Source: Paenibacillus cookii
GTDB taxonomy: Bacteria; Bacillota; Bacilli; Paenibacillales; Paenibacillaceae
Assembly: GCF_018333375.1 (NCBI RefSeq)
Contig: NZ_BORW01000017.1
Coordinates: forward strand, 41,444 to 105,443
Direction of reading: 5' to 3'
DNA: 64,000 nt
Positions 7,520-16,510 of the stretch are shown here, piece after piece. Position numbers and translations under genes: made by a program. Every line of letters begins with the position of its first letter. Within the stretch, counting starts at the first letter, position 1. The notes below the pieces were generated by a model. The model was not told where the DNA came from. It was given only the letters and a program-made list of their open reading frames with translations, and did not search any database.

Positions 7520-7604
7520 AATCGGATTTTTTAAGCAACAATAATTGACTCACAAACTAAGCGTTTTTTATTTCAAACAGTATGAAACGGAGGGATGCAA
7601 GAGT

Positions 7605-8354
7605 ATGGAACTGAAACAATACTTTAAGATCATTCAAAAAAAATGGTGGTTAATCGCGATCATCGTAGTCATTGCAATCACCGCCGCATGCGTAAAAAGT
7701 TTTTACTTTACCACGCCGATCTATGCCGCCAACGCCAAGTTGATCGTAAACCAGAAGGGATCGGCGGATGGCATTCTCAACACGGGGACGATACAAACAA
7801 GCATTTTCCTCATTAATTCTTATAAAGAAATTATCAAGTCATCGGCAGTCATGGATAAAGTGGTGGAGAAATTTCCTGACTTAGGGGCTACTGCTGGAGA
7901 AATCGCCGCAGGAATCTCTGTCACGTCTGCTAACAATTCACAGGTCATGAACCTGGTATACAAAGATATGTCTTACGCTAAAGCAGCCGCCATAGTAAAT
8001 GCCGTCTCCAAGGTGTTCAAAGATCAAATTCCCCACATCATGAATGTCGACAACATTACCATTTTAAGTATGGCAGAAACGAAAGCGACTCCCGCTCCGA
8101 TCAATCTCAACCCGATGATGAACATTCTGATTAGTCTTATCGTCTCCCTCATTTTAGGGATCGGGCTGGTATTTTTACTGAATTATCTTGACGATACATT
8201 GCGAACGGAAGCCGAAATCGTTGAGATTTTGAATGTACCTGTTCTTACTGCAATCGGTGAAATAACCAAGGGAGATCTGAAGGCGTCTCGCAAGGTGGCA
8301 TCCGTGCAAAATTCAAAAGTAGGTGAGGGTAAGTATGCGGCGCTCAATCAATGA
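7605..8354 (+). CDS. Wzz/YwqC-type chain-length and tyrosine-kinase modulator
   Basis: A 249-residue polysaccharide co-polymerase of the Gram-positive CapA/YwqC/EpsA type. A short cytoplasmic N-terminus (MELKQYFKIIQKKWW) is followed by membrane helix 1 (about 15-33), an extracytoplasmic Wzz domain, and membrane helix 2 (about 172-195, MMNILISLIVSLILGIGLVF). The cytoplasmic tail is expected to activate the kinase encoded next. It sets polymer length together with Wzy. The start is the ATG at 7605 (GGAGG upstream); the frame could extend to a TTG at 7545 without a site. It overlaps the kinase gene by 20 nt and is the first gene behind the operator-bearing EPS promoter. Confidence 0.88.
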   Translation: MELKQYFKIIQKKWWLIAIIVVIAITAACVKSFYFTTPIYAANAKLIVNQKGSADGILNTGTIQTSIFLINSYKEIIKSSAVMDKVVEKFPDLGATAGEIAAGISVTSANNSQVMNLVYKDMSYAKAAAIVNAVSKVFKDQIPHIMNVDNITILSMAETKATPAPINLNPMMNILISLIVSLILGIGLVFLLNYLDDTLRTEAEIVEILNVPVLTAIGEITKGDLKASRKVASVQNSKVGEGKYAALNQ

Positions 8355-9024
8355 TAGAAGTTTAATCGTATCCGCGAATCCTATGTCCCCCATATCAGAA
8401 GTATATCGTTTGCTTCGAACAAAAATCCATTACTTGTCCAAAGATCATGAATCAAGTGTCGTCATGGTTACTTCCTCGCAGGCGGGAGAAGGAAAAACCA
8501 CGACGATCTGTAATTTGGCGGTTACCTATGCTCTTGAAGGCAAAAGGGTGCTGCTTATTGATGCCGATTTACGCAAACCATCGCTTCATCGAATTTTTTC
8601 TTTATCGAATGACCACGGTTTGAGCACGCTTTTAACGGGAAACGCGAACATGGAGGACGCGATCCAAGAAACGATGGTGGCCTGTTTGTCGTTGCTTCCT
8701 TCCGGACCGGTTCCTGCCAACCCTTCGGAGCTCATTGCTTCGGCAACACTGCAGGAGTTACTCGAAAGTGTAAAGCAGGAATATGACATGATTCTTGTTG
8801 ACACTCCGCCTGTGCTCACTGCAACTGATCCGGTTATCACTAGCACGCTGTGCGATGGCGTTGTCATGGTGGTCGCTGTGGGAAGGGTTAAGAAGGATCA
8901 TCTCAAGAAAGCCAAGGAACAATTAGACCATGTCAACGCCCGCATGTTGGGCATTGTTCTTAATCGAATCAACCGAGATGACCAGCAGTTATTTTACATG
9001 AAACATTATGGAGCGAAAGGCTAG
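8335..9024 (+). CDS. CpsD/CapB-type bacterial tyrosine kinase
   Basis: A 229-residue cytoplasmic BY-kinase that autophosphorylates on C-terminal tyrosines and controls the export/polymerisation machinery through its Wzz partner. Visible motifs are Walker A SQAGEGKTTT (about 48-57), Walker A' LLIDADLRKP (about 74-83) and Walker B ILVDTPP. The C-terminal Tyr cluster is minimal, with two Tyr in LFYMKHYGAKG; many relatives have three or more. The start is the ATG at 8335 with GGTGAGG upstream. It is in the usual Wzz-kinase order, and no cognate PHP phosphatase gene is present in the window. Confidence 0.9.
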   Translation: MRRSINDRSLIVSANPMSPISEVYRLLRTKIHYLSKDHESSVVMVTSSQAGEGKTTTICNLAVTYALEGKRVLLIDADLRKPSLHRIFSLSNDHGLSTLLTGNANMEDAIQETMVACLSLLPSGPVPANPSELIASATLQELLESVKQEYDMILVDTPPVLTATDPVITSTLCDGVVMVVAVGRVKKDHLKKAKEQLDHVNARMLGIVLNRINRDDQQLFYMKHYGAKG

Positions 9025-9203
9025 TCGTTGTTCACGTGAAACGAAGGTAATGTCTACTGCACCTTTATCACTGTAGACACTCGGTCACGCTGTGGGTCTG
9101 ATAAGACCTTAGACATGATTGTCAGGGGTGTGATGTGAGGGGGGGTTGAATGCCCTATTTGCTTCATTTATTTGTATTAAGAATAAACAAAGATGGGTAG
9201 AGG
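9025..9203 (+). ncRNA. Structured leader between tyrosine kinase and galU, possible EAR-like antitermination RNA
   Basis: A 179-nt gap without an ORF holds clear secondary structure. TGTCTAC (9051-9057) pairs with GTAGACA (9073-9079), and GGTCT-GATA-AGACC (9095-9108) is a perfect short hairpin. In B. subtilis the EAR element, which makes polymerase resistant to termination in long eps operons, lies in the same place, after the epsB kinase. I cannot match the EAR consensus by eye, so identity rests on position and structure. Confidence 0.4.
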
Positions 9204-9209
9204 ATGAAG

Positions 9210-10100
9210 ATGAGAAAAGTTAAAAAAGCGATTATTCCTGCAGCAGGACTTGGCACGCGGTTTTTGCCAGCCACCAAAGCGATGCCAAAGGAAATGCTTC
9301 CGATCGTTGATAAACCCACGATCCAATATATTGTGGAAGAAGCCGTAGCATCCGGGATCGAGGATATCATCATCGTGACCGGCAAAGGCAAACGTTCCAT
9401 TGAAGACCACTTCGACCATGCGTTTGAACTGGAAAATAATTTGTTCAGCAAAGGCAAGTTCGACCTGCTAGATGAGGTGCGTCGTTCTTCTAACGTAGAC
9501 ATTCACTACATTCGCCAAAAGGAACCAAGGGGGCTTGGTCATGCCGTTTGGTGCGCCAGAAATTTTATTGGCGACGAGCCTTTCGCCGTACTGTTAGGGG
9601 ATGACATTGTGCAATCCGAAACGCCGTGCATCAGGCAACTTGCAGATCAGTTTGAGCAGGTGCAAAAATCGGTGATCGGAGTACAAACCGTTCCTTATGA
9701 CCAAACGCAGCGTTACGGCATCGTGTCCGTTCTAGGCAAACTCGGCCATTTATATGAGGTTAACTACGTGGTAGAAAAACCTACGGAAGGTCAAGCCCCG
9801 TCCAATCTGGCGATCATGGGCAGATACATATTGACTCCGGAAATATTCGGTTATCTGGAATGTCAGGAAGAGGGATCCGGCGGAGAAATTCAGCTGACTG
9901 ACGCGATTCAAAAATTGAACGAGGCCCAAGGAGTGTACGCTTTTGAATTCCAAGGCACCCGGTATGACGTGGGTGAGAAGCTAGGATTCATTATGACAAC
10001 GCTCGATTTTGCGCTTCGAAACGAGGATTTGCGAAAACCGTTATTACAAGGCATGGAAAAGATTATGGAACGGGAACATCTCGGCAAAATAAATCGCTAA
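9210..10100 (+). CDS. galU: UTP-glucose-1-phosphate uridylyltransferase
   Basis: A 296-residue cytoplasmic enzyme making UDP-glucose from glucose-1-phosphate and UTP. It begins with the classic [26 protein letters not shown] nucleotide-binding segment split over residues 7-32; the catalytic frame [22 protein letters not shown] and [10 protein letters not shown] follows. The start is the second ATG at 9210 (AGAGG six nt upstream); the ATG at 9204 abuts that site. UDP-glucose from this enzyme would feed both the polymer and the UDP-glucose dehydrogenase at the end of the operon. The symbol galU is used; gtaB is the Bacillus name. Confidence 0.93.
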   Translation: MRKVKKAIIPAAGLGTRFLPATKAMPKEMLPIVDKPTIQYIVEEAVASGIEDIIIVTGKGKRSIEDHFDHAFELENNLFSKGKFDLLDEVRRSSNVDIHYIRQKEPRGLGHAVWCARNFIGDEPFAVLLGDDIVQSETPCIRQLADQFEQVQKSVIGVQTVPYDQTQRYGIVSVLGKLGHLYEVNYVVEKPTEGQAPSNLAIMGRYILTPEIFGYLECQEEGSGGEIQLTDAIQKLNEAQGVYAFEFQGTRYDVGEKLGFIMTTLDFALRNEDLRKPLLQGMEKIMEREHLGKINR

Positions 10101-10115
10101 TGAGGTGAACTTAAA

Positions 10116-10814
10116 GTGCCTCCTACGTTGCAACAAAATGAAATGGAAGTTGTATTTGACGGTGAAACCGCCGATTTGAAATATTCCTTTGAAAAACGGC
10201 GGTCCCGAGTTTTGTATATTTCAGCGAAGCGAACAATGGATTTTATCGGGGCTATCCTTGGCCTCGTATTACTATCTCCTCTATTTTTAATCATCGCCAT
10301 AATGATCAAGCTGGAGGATCCTCGGGGGTCTGTCTTTTATTGTCAGATACGGATCGGAAAAAACGAAAAACCGTTCAAAATGTATAAATTTCGCTCGATG
10401 GTTTCCAACGCAGAGGAGCTTCTGGAAAAGCTGCTTGTCCAAAATGAAGTTAAGGGCGCCATGTTCAAGATGAAAGAGGATCCGCGGATTACAAAGGTCG
10501 GAAAATTCATCCGCAAAACAAGCATCGACGAGCTTCCGCAGCTATGGAACGTGATCCGCGGCGAAATGTCTCTTGTGGGACCAAGGCCCCCATTGCCTAG
10601 GGAAGTTGAGTTATACAGTAATTACGATAAACTCCGCTTGAAAGTAAGCCCAGGCTGCACGGGGTTATGGCAGGTTAGCGGCCGGAGCAATCTGAGTTTT
10701 GACGAAATGATTGAATTGGATTTGGAATATATCGAAAGTAGAGGGCTCTGGTTGGATGTGAAATTAATACTGCGCACAATCAAAATCATGATATTTCCCA
10801 ATTCGGCCTATTAA
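10116..10814 (+). CDS. Undecaprenyl-phosphate sugar-1-phosphate transferase (initiating enzyme)
   Basis: A 232-residue monotopic phosphoglycosyltransferase that loads the first sugar phosphate onto undecaprenyl phosphate at the inner face of the membrane. It has one re-entrant/membrane helix (about 46-68, FIGAILGLVLLSPLFLIIAIM) and the catalytic domain with MYKFRSM, DPRITKVGKFIRKTSIDELPQ, GEMSLVGPRPPLP and PGCTGLWQVSGRS. It corresponds to the short EpsL/WcaJ-C-terminal type without the large N-terminal domain. The start is GTG at 10116, after GAGGTGA with 7-nt spacing. Sugar specificity, glucose or galactose, cannot be read from sequence. Confidence 0.9.
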   Translation: MPPTLQQNEMEVVFDGETADLKYSFEKRRSRVLYISAKRTMDFIGAILGLVLLSPLFLIIAIMIKLEDPRGSVFYCQIRIGKNEKPFKMYKFRSMVSNAEELLEKLLVQNEVKGAMFKMKEDPRITKVGKFIRKTSIDELPQLWNVIRGEMSLVGPRPPLPREVELYSNYDKLRLKVSPGCTGLWQVSGRSNLSFDEMIELDLEYIESRGLWLDVKLILRTIKIMIFPNSAY

Positions 10815-10829
10815 TGGAGCGTGTAAATC

Positions 10830-11759
10830 ATGAAATTATCCATAAGTGTGGTCATTCCTACCTATAACAGAGTGGACGCACTGGTGAAATGTATTGAGGG
10901 AATACGTTGTCAAACCCGGTTGCCGGATGAAATCGTCATCGTCGTTAGAAGTTCAGACCGTACTACGCAGCAGTTCCTATCCTCCATTGAAGCGGGCAAT
11001 CTAAACGTTGCTTTAGTCGATCAGGGTGGAATGATAGCGGCGCTGAACACAGGAATTTCAAAAAGCAAAGGTTCGATCATTGCTCTTACGGATGACGATA
11101 CCGTCCCGCATCCGGATTGGCTGCTGAACATGGAACGACATTACATAGAAAGGCCTGATGTTGGCGGGGTTGGCGGAAGGGATATTGTTTTTCATGATGG
11201 GAAACCGGTTCCGCCTCAAAAACGTCAGGTAGGAATGATAAGACCATACGGCCGTATTATCGGCAATCACCATATTGGTATGGGCAATGTTCGCGAAGTA
11301 GATGTTCTCAAAGGAGCCAACATGAGCTTCAGAAGAGAGGCTATCCGTGGACTGGCCTTCGACGAAAACCTGAAAGGGACAGGGGCGCAGGTTCATAACG
11401 AGCTGGATTTCAGCCAGGCCGTCAAAAAGAAGGGATGGAAACTTCTTTACGATCCAAGTGTGCTGGTAGATCATTATCCGGCAGTGAGATTCGATGAAGA
11501 TCAACGAAACGGGTTCAATGAAACAGCCTTTTTTAATGCCGCCCATAATGAAACCTACGCGATGCTTAAGCACCGGGGGCTCCTCGACAGAATCATATAT
11601 CTGGTTTGGGTTGTGACGGTAGGAAGTAAGGCGTCGCCCGGCGTGGTCCAGGGCTTAAGGATGCTTCCGCGTCAAAAGGGCACGGCTTTGAAAAAAGTAG
11701 TGCTGGCATTTAAAGGCAGATGGGGTGGCTGGAAAACATGGAGAGGATCTTTGGAATAA
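10830..11759 (+). CDS. Family 2 glycosyltransferase
   Basis: A 309-residue GT2 enzyme with the GT-A opening SISVVIPTYNRVDALVKCI (4-22) and metal-binding TDDDTVP near residue 89. Acceptor-side residues GANMSFRREA and a later D/E-rich catalytic region follow. It should add one sugar, from a UDP- or GDP-donor, to the growing lipid-linked repeat unit. The C-terminus has a weakly hydrophobic stretch (IIYLVWVVTV) that may touch the membrane. The wzy-like frame starts inside its 3' end. Donor and linkage unknown. Confidence 0.87.
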   Translation: MKLSISVVIPTYNRVDALVKCIEGIRCQTRLPDEIVIVVRSSDRTTQQFLSSIEAGNLNVALVDQGGMIAALNTGISKSKGSIIALTDDDTVPHPDWLLNMERHYIERPDVGGVGGRDIVFHDGKPVPPQKRQVGMIRPYGRIIGNHHIGMGNVREVDVLKGANMSFRREAIRGLAFDENLKGTGAQVHNELDFSQAVKKKGWKLLYDPSVLVDHYPAVRFDEDQRNGFNETAFFNAAHNETYAMLKHRGLLDRIIYLVWVVTVGSKASPGVVQGLRMLPRQKGTALKKVVLAFKGRWGGWKTWRGSLE

Positions 11760-13162
11760 GTACTGGGAGGATAACGTTCCCCCGTATGACGCTTTTTGCG
11801 GTAAAGATAACAGGTCTTATCACAATGGGAGCAGCTATCGGTTATGCCAGTTCTATTGTTTCGCTGCATATGAAACTGTTAGAAATGACATTTCTGCTCC
11901 TTGGCTTGTTGCTGGGTCTGCATATTTATAGTAAAAGTCCCCATAATCTTATCCCCTATACACTCTTCATTTGGACGGTCAGCCCGGAGGCACGGCGTTT
12001 GCTGGACTGGACATTTCAAACCTACAGCGATACTTCGATTATCATGCTGACACCTCAATGCGTTAGCTTAATTTTGCTTATTCCTACCCTAAAACATATT
12101 AAACGGATTAATTCCCGAGTAAGCCTGGTATTGAAAATTACTGGAGCTGCAATCTTGTACGGTTTTTTTCTCGGGCTTTTGAAGTACGGGCTATCTTCAG
12201 TGTATGAATTGCTAAACATAATCGTCCCATTTTTGGCGTTAGTCTATGTTCAGGTCAACAAATTCGACAGTACCGTTTGGGATAGGTGGTTGCGAAGCTT
12301 TACCTGTCTCGCTGTCCTGGTCGGAGCCTACGGGATATATCAATACTTGGTTCTTCCGCCATGGGATCATTTTTGGATGGTTAATGCAGATATGAATTCG
12401 GTTGGACTTCCCGAGCCCCAAGAATTCAGGTTGTTTTCCCTTTTGAATTCACCGGGTCCGGCCGGGATGTTCCTTGGATTCGCTTTATCGATCATGATCG
12501 TACAGAAGAAATGGAGAGCATTCGGACTTTTAGGCACGATGATCGTAGCGTTTGCGCTATTACTGACATTGGTCCGGGTAGGCTGGATTAGCAGCATCAT
12601 CATGATTGTCGCGTACTTTGCCCGTTCTCATTTAAAGAGTAAAGTTCAACTGTTAATTCTTGCTGTGTTTCTGGCCCTGGCTTATGTATTTGTTCTCCCG
12701 GCATTGCCTGGCGCAAGCGAGGTGTCTTCTCGGATCAGTACGTTCGAATCATTAGAGGAAGACCATTCGTTTAATGAACGGCTGTTGTTTGCCAAATATA
12801 TTATTTCGGATGTCGTATCCCACCCCATCGGAAGAGGAATAGGCAGTTCAGGATTGGGGGTTAAACTGACTCAAAGCGCTGATACGTTAAAGGTTTTTGA
12901 TAATGGATATTTGAACCTGTTTTATTTATTCGGCTTACCGTTGGGGCTTGGCGTAATCCTAATGTTGATCTATATTTTCTTCCTTTTATTTAAAATCAGT
13001 AATACGGACAAAATGTATGCCCCTATTTCATTTGCAGCCATCAGCGCTACCTTATTTCTACTGTTGGGGAGCAATGTGCTTAGCGGGTTGACAGGGTACA
13101 TTCTAATGCTTGTGATTTCGTTTGCTTTTTCGCATACGTCAATAAAGCGGAGGGACATGTAA
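11720..13162 (+). CDS. Wzy-type O-antigen/EPS polymerase
   Basis: A 480-residue integral membrane protein with about 11-12 hydrophobic helices and a large extracytoplasmic loop (about residues 325-410, containing SFNERLLFAKYIISDVV and HPIGRGIGSSG). This is the Wzy_C/O-antigen ligase-like pattern. It is expected to polymerise flipped lipid-linked repeats on the outer face. A start at ATG 11720 overlaps the preceding gene by 40 nt; an ATG at 11738 is an alternative, and neither has a strong ribosome site. Wzy sequences diverge widely, so the call rests on topology, the loop motif and neighbours wzz and wzx. Confidence 0.8.
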   Translation: MGWLENMERIFGISTGRITFPRMTLFAVKITGLITMGAAIGYASSIVSLHMKLLEMTFLLLGLLLGLHIYSKSPHNLIPYTLFIWTVSPEARRLLDWTFQTYSDTSIIMLTPQCVSLILLIPTLKHIKRINSRVSLVLKITGAAILYGFFLGLLKYGLSSVYELLNIIVPFLALVYVQVNKFDSTVWDRWLRSFTCLAVLVGAYGIYQYLVLPPWDHFWMVNADMNSVGLPEPQEFRLFSLLNSPGPAGMFLGFALSIMIVQKKWRAFGLLGTMIVAFALLLTLVRVGWISSIIMIVAYFARSHLKSKVQLLILAVFLALAYVFVLPALPGASEVSSRISTFESLEEDHSFNERLLFAKYIISDVVSHPIGRGIGSSGLGVKLTQSADTLKVFDNGYLNLFYLFGLPLGLGVILMLIYIFFLLFKISNTDKMYAPISFAAISATLFLLLGSNVLSGLTGYILMLVISFAFSHTSIKRRDM

Positions 13163-13163
13163 C

Positions 13164-13946
13164 ATGCAGATCGTTTTTATAGGGGACTCCATTACCGAGG
13201 GGTTGGGTGTGATAAGGTCTAATACAAATTATGCGAATTTGTTGCAAGCCCAACTTAAATCCTTGATGGCCCAGCCTGTTGATATCGTAAACTTCGGTTC
13301 TAGTGCCATGCAGGTAAACGAGTCCAGAGAAAAGTACGAGCAACGCATCTTGGAAATGCAGCCTGACATCATCGTATTTGCCCATGGAATTACCGAAGCG
13401 ATTGTTCGTGTGCAGAAGAAGTATTTAAAATGGATGCCTATGCGCTGGAGAAGACCAGGCTGGATGGATCCAAGGCCGTATTATTCGACTCGAAGATGGC
13501 GGAGGTGCCTGGAGAAGGTTGAATCGGGAGTGCGCTGGCGTGTGAAGGTTGCCCTAATCAAAATGTTTGGAGGCAAACCATGGATGAGTTTGGAGGAATT
13601 CAGGCGGCACACGACGGAGTTTTTACGGAAAGTATTGGACGCTAGCCCGAAGACCAGCATCATTTTGCTTGCTCCGAGCGATATTGAGGAGAAATACTTC
13701 CCGGGATCGTCAGAATCAATACGGATATACCGCCGAGTGTTTCATGATATTTGCAACAATGCCCAATCGGAGAACCGAATATTTTTATGTGATGCCTCTC
13801 AATTCTTGCATAAATGGAATGACTATTTGGAAGATCGTTTTCACCCTAACGAATTGGGGCATGGCAAAATAGCGAAGGCACTGTTGAATACCCTATTGGA
13901 GCACTCTTTGGGAAGTCGCATTGTAAAGGAAGAGATTGTCCGATGA
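13164..13946 (+). CDS. SGNH/GDSL-family hydrolase
   Basis: A 260-residue protein with block I FIGDSITEG (5-13, nucleophile Ser9) and block V DRFHPNELGH (catalytic Asp/His) near residue 230. The block III Gly-x-Asn-Asp region is replaced by HGITE, so the oxyanion hole is altered. No signal peptide is visible, although EPS O-acetyl esterases and acyltransferases of this fold often act outside the cell. Placement between wzy and a glycosyltransferase suggests removal or addition of an acyl group on the repeat unit before export. Its stop overlaps the next start codon (ATGA type), implying coupled translation. Confidence 0.78.
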   Translation: MQIVFIGDSITEGLGVIRSNTNYANLLQAQLKSLMAQPVDIVNFGSSAMQVNESREKYEQRILEMQPDIIVFAHGITEAIVRVQKKYLKWMPMRWRRPGWMDPRPYYSTRRWRRCLEKVESGVRWRVKVALIKMFGGKPWMSLEEFRRHTTEFLRKVLDASPKTSIILLAPSDIEEKYFPGSSESIRIYRRVFHDICNNAQSENRIFLCDASQFLHKWNDYLEDRFHPNELGHGKIAKALLNTLLEHSLGSRIVKEEIVR

Positions 13947-15109
13947 GAATTTGTTTTGTTACACATAAGGTATTAAAGGGAGACGGACAAGGTCGGGTTA
14001 ACTATGAAGTTATTGTCAAGGCGCTGAAAGAAGGCCATCAAGTCATCGTCATCTCTTCGGAACTGTCCGAAGATTTGCAGAACCATTCATCCGTGGAATG
14101 GATAAAAATCCAAATTCCTAAACTGCCGACCGTGCTTCTGAGGTACCAATTGTTTGCCATTGTCTCTGCCTTTTCAATCTGGCTGCGCAAAAATAGTATA
14201 GATCTCATTGTTGCTAACGGGTTTATAACTTATGCCCGTTCCGACATTAATTGTGTGCACTTTGTCCATAGCGCCTGGGTGAAATCAAGTTATCATCCGA
14301 TTAGGCAGCAGAAGGATATCAGGACTATGTACCAGTTTGTATATAATCGATTGAATTCGATGCTTGAGCGATTTGCGTTAAAACGCTCACGGTACATCAT
14401 TGCTGTTTCAGAACAGGTTAAACAGGAGCTTGTACTTGATGCCAAGATGACGGAACATCGGATTTCGGTTATTCATAATGGGGTTGATATTGGCGAATTT
14501 TACCCAAGGCAGATGAATCGGAACGATTACGGTCTGGATGAGGATACGATTTATGCGCTTTTTGCCGGTGATTTGAATTCGGGAACCAAAAACTTGGATA
14601 ATGTTCTTCATGCAGTGCATGACGTTGAGGGGGTCCACTTGCTTGTACTCGGGAACGCAGAGCGGAGTCGGTACCCGAAAATAGCAGAACAGTTGGGTAT
14701 CGGACACCGGGTGCACTTTCTCGGTTACAGAAAAGACGTTGCGGATATTATGTCCTTAGCGGATTTATTTATTTTCCCTTCCAGATATGAGTCTTTTTCG
14801 CTCGTGATCTTGGAGGCCATGGCTTCGGGCTTGCCCGTCATCATGAGCAACCGCTGCGGAGTAGCCGAACTGATATCTGATGGAGCTGCAGTCATAATAG
14901 ATGACCCTGAAGATAGGGAAGGCTTGGTTAGGGTGCTTAAGGAACTCGTTACTGACCCGGAACGACTGAATGCTATGGCATTGCAGGCACGGGACATAGC
15001 GGTGAAAAACCATTGGGGAGTAATGGCGGACAAGTATATGAACATATTTAACCAAATAGTCAATCCATTGTCAGTGGTTAATAAGGTCCGAAGGGAAGCA
15101 CTGAAATGA
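13943..15109 (+). CDS. Family 4 glycosyltransferase
   Basis: A 388-residue GT-B-fold retaining glycosyltransferase. The N-terminal half has the acceptor-domain opening RICFVTHKV...GQGRVNYE, then SRYIIAVSEQVKQEL and IHNGVD. The C-terminal half carries the GT4 E-x7-E donor motif as ESFSLVILEAMASGLPVI (about residues 286-303). It overlaps both neighbours by 4 nt, so it is translationally coupled to the SGNH gene and wzx. It adds one sugar to the lipid-linked repeat; donor unknown. Confidence 0.87.
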   Translation: MRICFVTHKVLKGDGQGRVNYEVIVKALKEGHQVIVISSELSEDLQNHSSVEWIKIQIPKLPTVLLRYQLFAIVSAFSIWLRKNSIDLIVANGFITYARSDINCVHFVHSAWVKSSYHPIRQQKDIRTMYQFVYNRLNSMLERFALKRSRYIIAVSEQVKQELVLDAKMTEHRISVIHNGVDIGEFYPRQMNRNDYGLDEDTIYALFAGDLNSGTKNLDNVLHAVHDVEGVHLLVLGNAERSRYPKIAEQLGIGHRVHFLGYRKDVADIMSLADLFIFPSRYESFSLVILEAMASGLPVIMSNRCGVAELISDGAAVIIDDPEDREGLVRVLKELVTDPERLNAMALQARDIAVKNHWGVMADKYMNIFNQIVNPLSVVNKVRREALK

Positions 15110-16449
15110 CAATATTACAGTTGATAAAACCAAGGAAGATCCGGGGAAGCATAGGGAACGTACTCCAAATTTTTGCCTCCAATATATTCATGCTCGGGAT
15201 TAATGTACTGAACGGTATCATGATCGCAAGGTTTTTAGGCCCCGAAGGACGTGGCGAACAAGCAGCTATCATTATGTGGCCGCAATTTCTGGCTTACTGT
15301 TTAACTTTAGGTATTCCTTCGGCATTGGTTTATTACATGAAGAAAAAGGAAGAGGATCAGGGGACCCACTATATTACAGCTTTTTATATGAGCGTTATTC
15401 TCGGAATCATCGCGATGGTAATCGGGGCTGCATTGATTCCTCTTTGGATGAAAGGGTATTCCCAAGACGTTACTGAATTTGCAGTTTGGGCATTGGTAAT
15501 GACGCCTGTAGCTATGGTCGGTACGGTGAACACGGCCGCGTTACAAGCAAGAGAAGAATTCATGCTTTACAGTGTGTCCAGATATTTCCCATTGGTTGGC
15601 ACCATGATCTTGCTCAGTGGCCTGATTATCACGGGACATTTCACACCTTTTTTCTCGTCGGCGGCCTATCTTTTTCCCGTGCTTCCGGTCGCCATATGGA
15701 TCACATGGAGACTCGTCTCGCAATACAAAGTGAGGCAGAGGAACAAGCTGAAGTCAAGCCGAAAACTGTTGAATTATGGGATCCGTTCCTATGGAACGGA
15801 TATCGCGGGTACCTTCTCCGGATATATTGACCAAATACTGGTGGTTGGTCTTCTTTCTCCGGCAAGTCTGGGTTTGTACGTGGTTTCGTTGAATCTATCC
15901 AAAATTGTAAATATGATTCAAAACTCGATAACATCGGTTCTTTTCCCCAAGGCTTCAGGACTCGGGCAATCCGAAGCCATTCATTTAACATTTAAAGTCT
16001 ATCGTATCAGTACCTTGGTGACAATTTTCGTGGGTTTCGGTGTGTTCGTGGTTGCACCGTATTTATTGATTCTATTGTACGGAAAGTCATTTGGAGGTGC
16101 CATTCCGGTATTTCGTTTACTGATCTTTCAGACGGCGATTGCTAGCTTGTCCTGGGTCCTTTCACAAGGCTTCATGTCCACGGGTAAGCCCGGAACCGTT
16201 ACGATCATCCGTATATTGTCCCTTGGACTTAACGTTGCACTTATGAGGGTGCTGATTCCGATGTTGGAAATCAAGGGTGCAGCCATTTCACTGTTAATAA
16301 CAAGCGTTATTGAGTTTTTGGCCATACTTTCGATTTATCGGTTCAAGTATTCCATGAAGCTAAAAGACTTCATCGTCTCAAAAAGCGATATTTTATGGTT
16401 ATTCCGGCAAGTTCGGGGCCGGGGTAAAATGAACGAAGTAAATTCATGA
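15106..16449 (+). CDS. Wzx-type polysaccharide flippase
   Basis: A 447-residue membrane protein of the MOP/polysaccharide-synthesis superfamily with about 12 helices. It begins with IFASNIFMLGINVLNGIMIARFLGPEGRGE split across residues 20-50, the usual Wzx N-terminal repeat, and contains GYIDQILVVGLLSPASLGLYVVS in the second half. It would flip undecaprenyl-PP-linked repeat units to the outer face for Wzy. Its ATG overlaps the preceding stop by 4 nt. Wzx, Wzy and Wzz together define this as a Wzx/Wzy-dependent pathway. Confidence 0.88.
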   Translation: MTILQLIKPRKIRGSIGNVLQIFASNIFMLGINVLNGIMIARFLGPEGRGEQAAIIMWPQFLAYCLTLGIPSALVYYMKKKEEDQGTHYITAFYMSVILGIIAMVIGAALIPLWMKGYSQDVTEFAVWALVMTPVAMVGTVNTAALQAREEFMLYSVSRYFPLVGTMILLSGLIITGHFTPFFSSAAYLFPVLPVAIWITWRLVSQYKVRQRNKLKSSRKLLNYGIRSYGTDIAGTFSGYIDQILVVGLLSPASLGLYVVSLNLSKIVNMIQNSITSVLFPKASGLGQSEAIHLTFKVYRISTLVTIFVGFGVFVVAPYLLILLYGKSFGGAIPVFRLLIFQTAIASLSWVLSQGFMSTGKPGTVTIIRILSLGLNVALMRVLIPMLEIKGAAISLLITSVIEFLAILSIYRFKYSMKLKDFIVSKSDILWLFRQVRGRGKMNEVNS

Positions 16450-16510
16450 AAATCCTAGGTTTTTTCTGAACAGGTTCAATAAATTCAAAAGTGTATAGGG
16501 TGACGATAAT

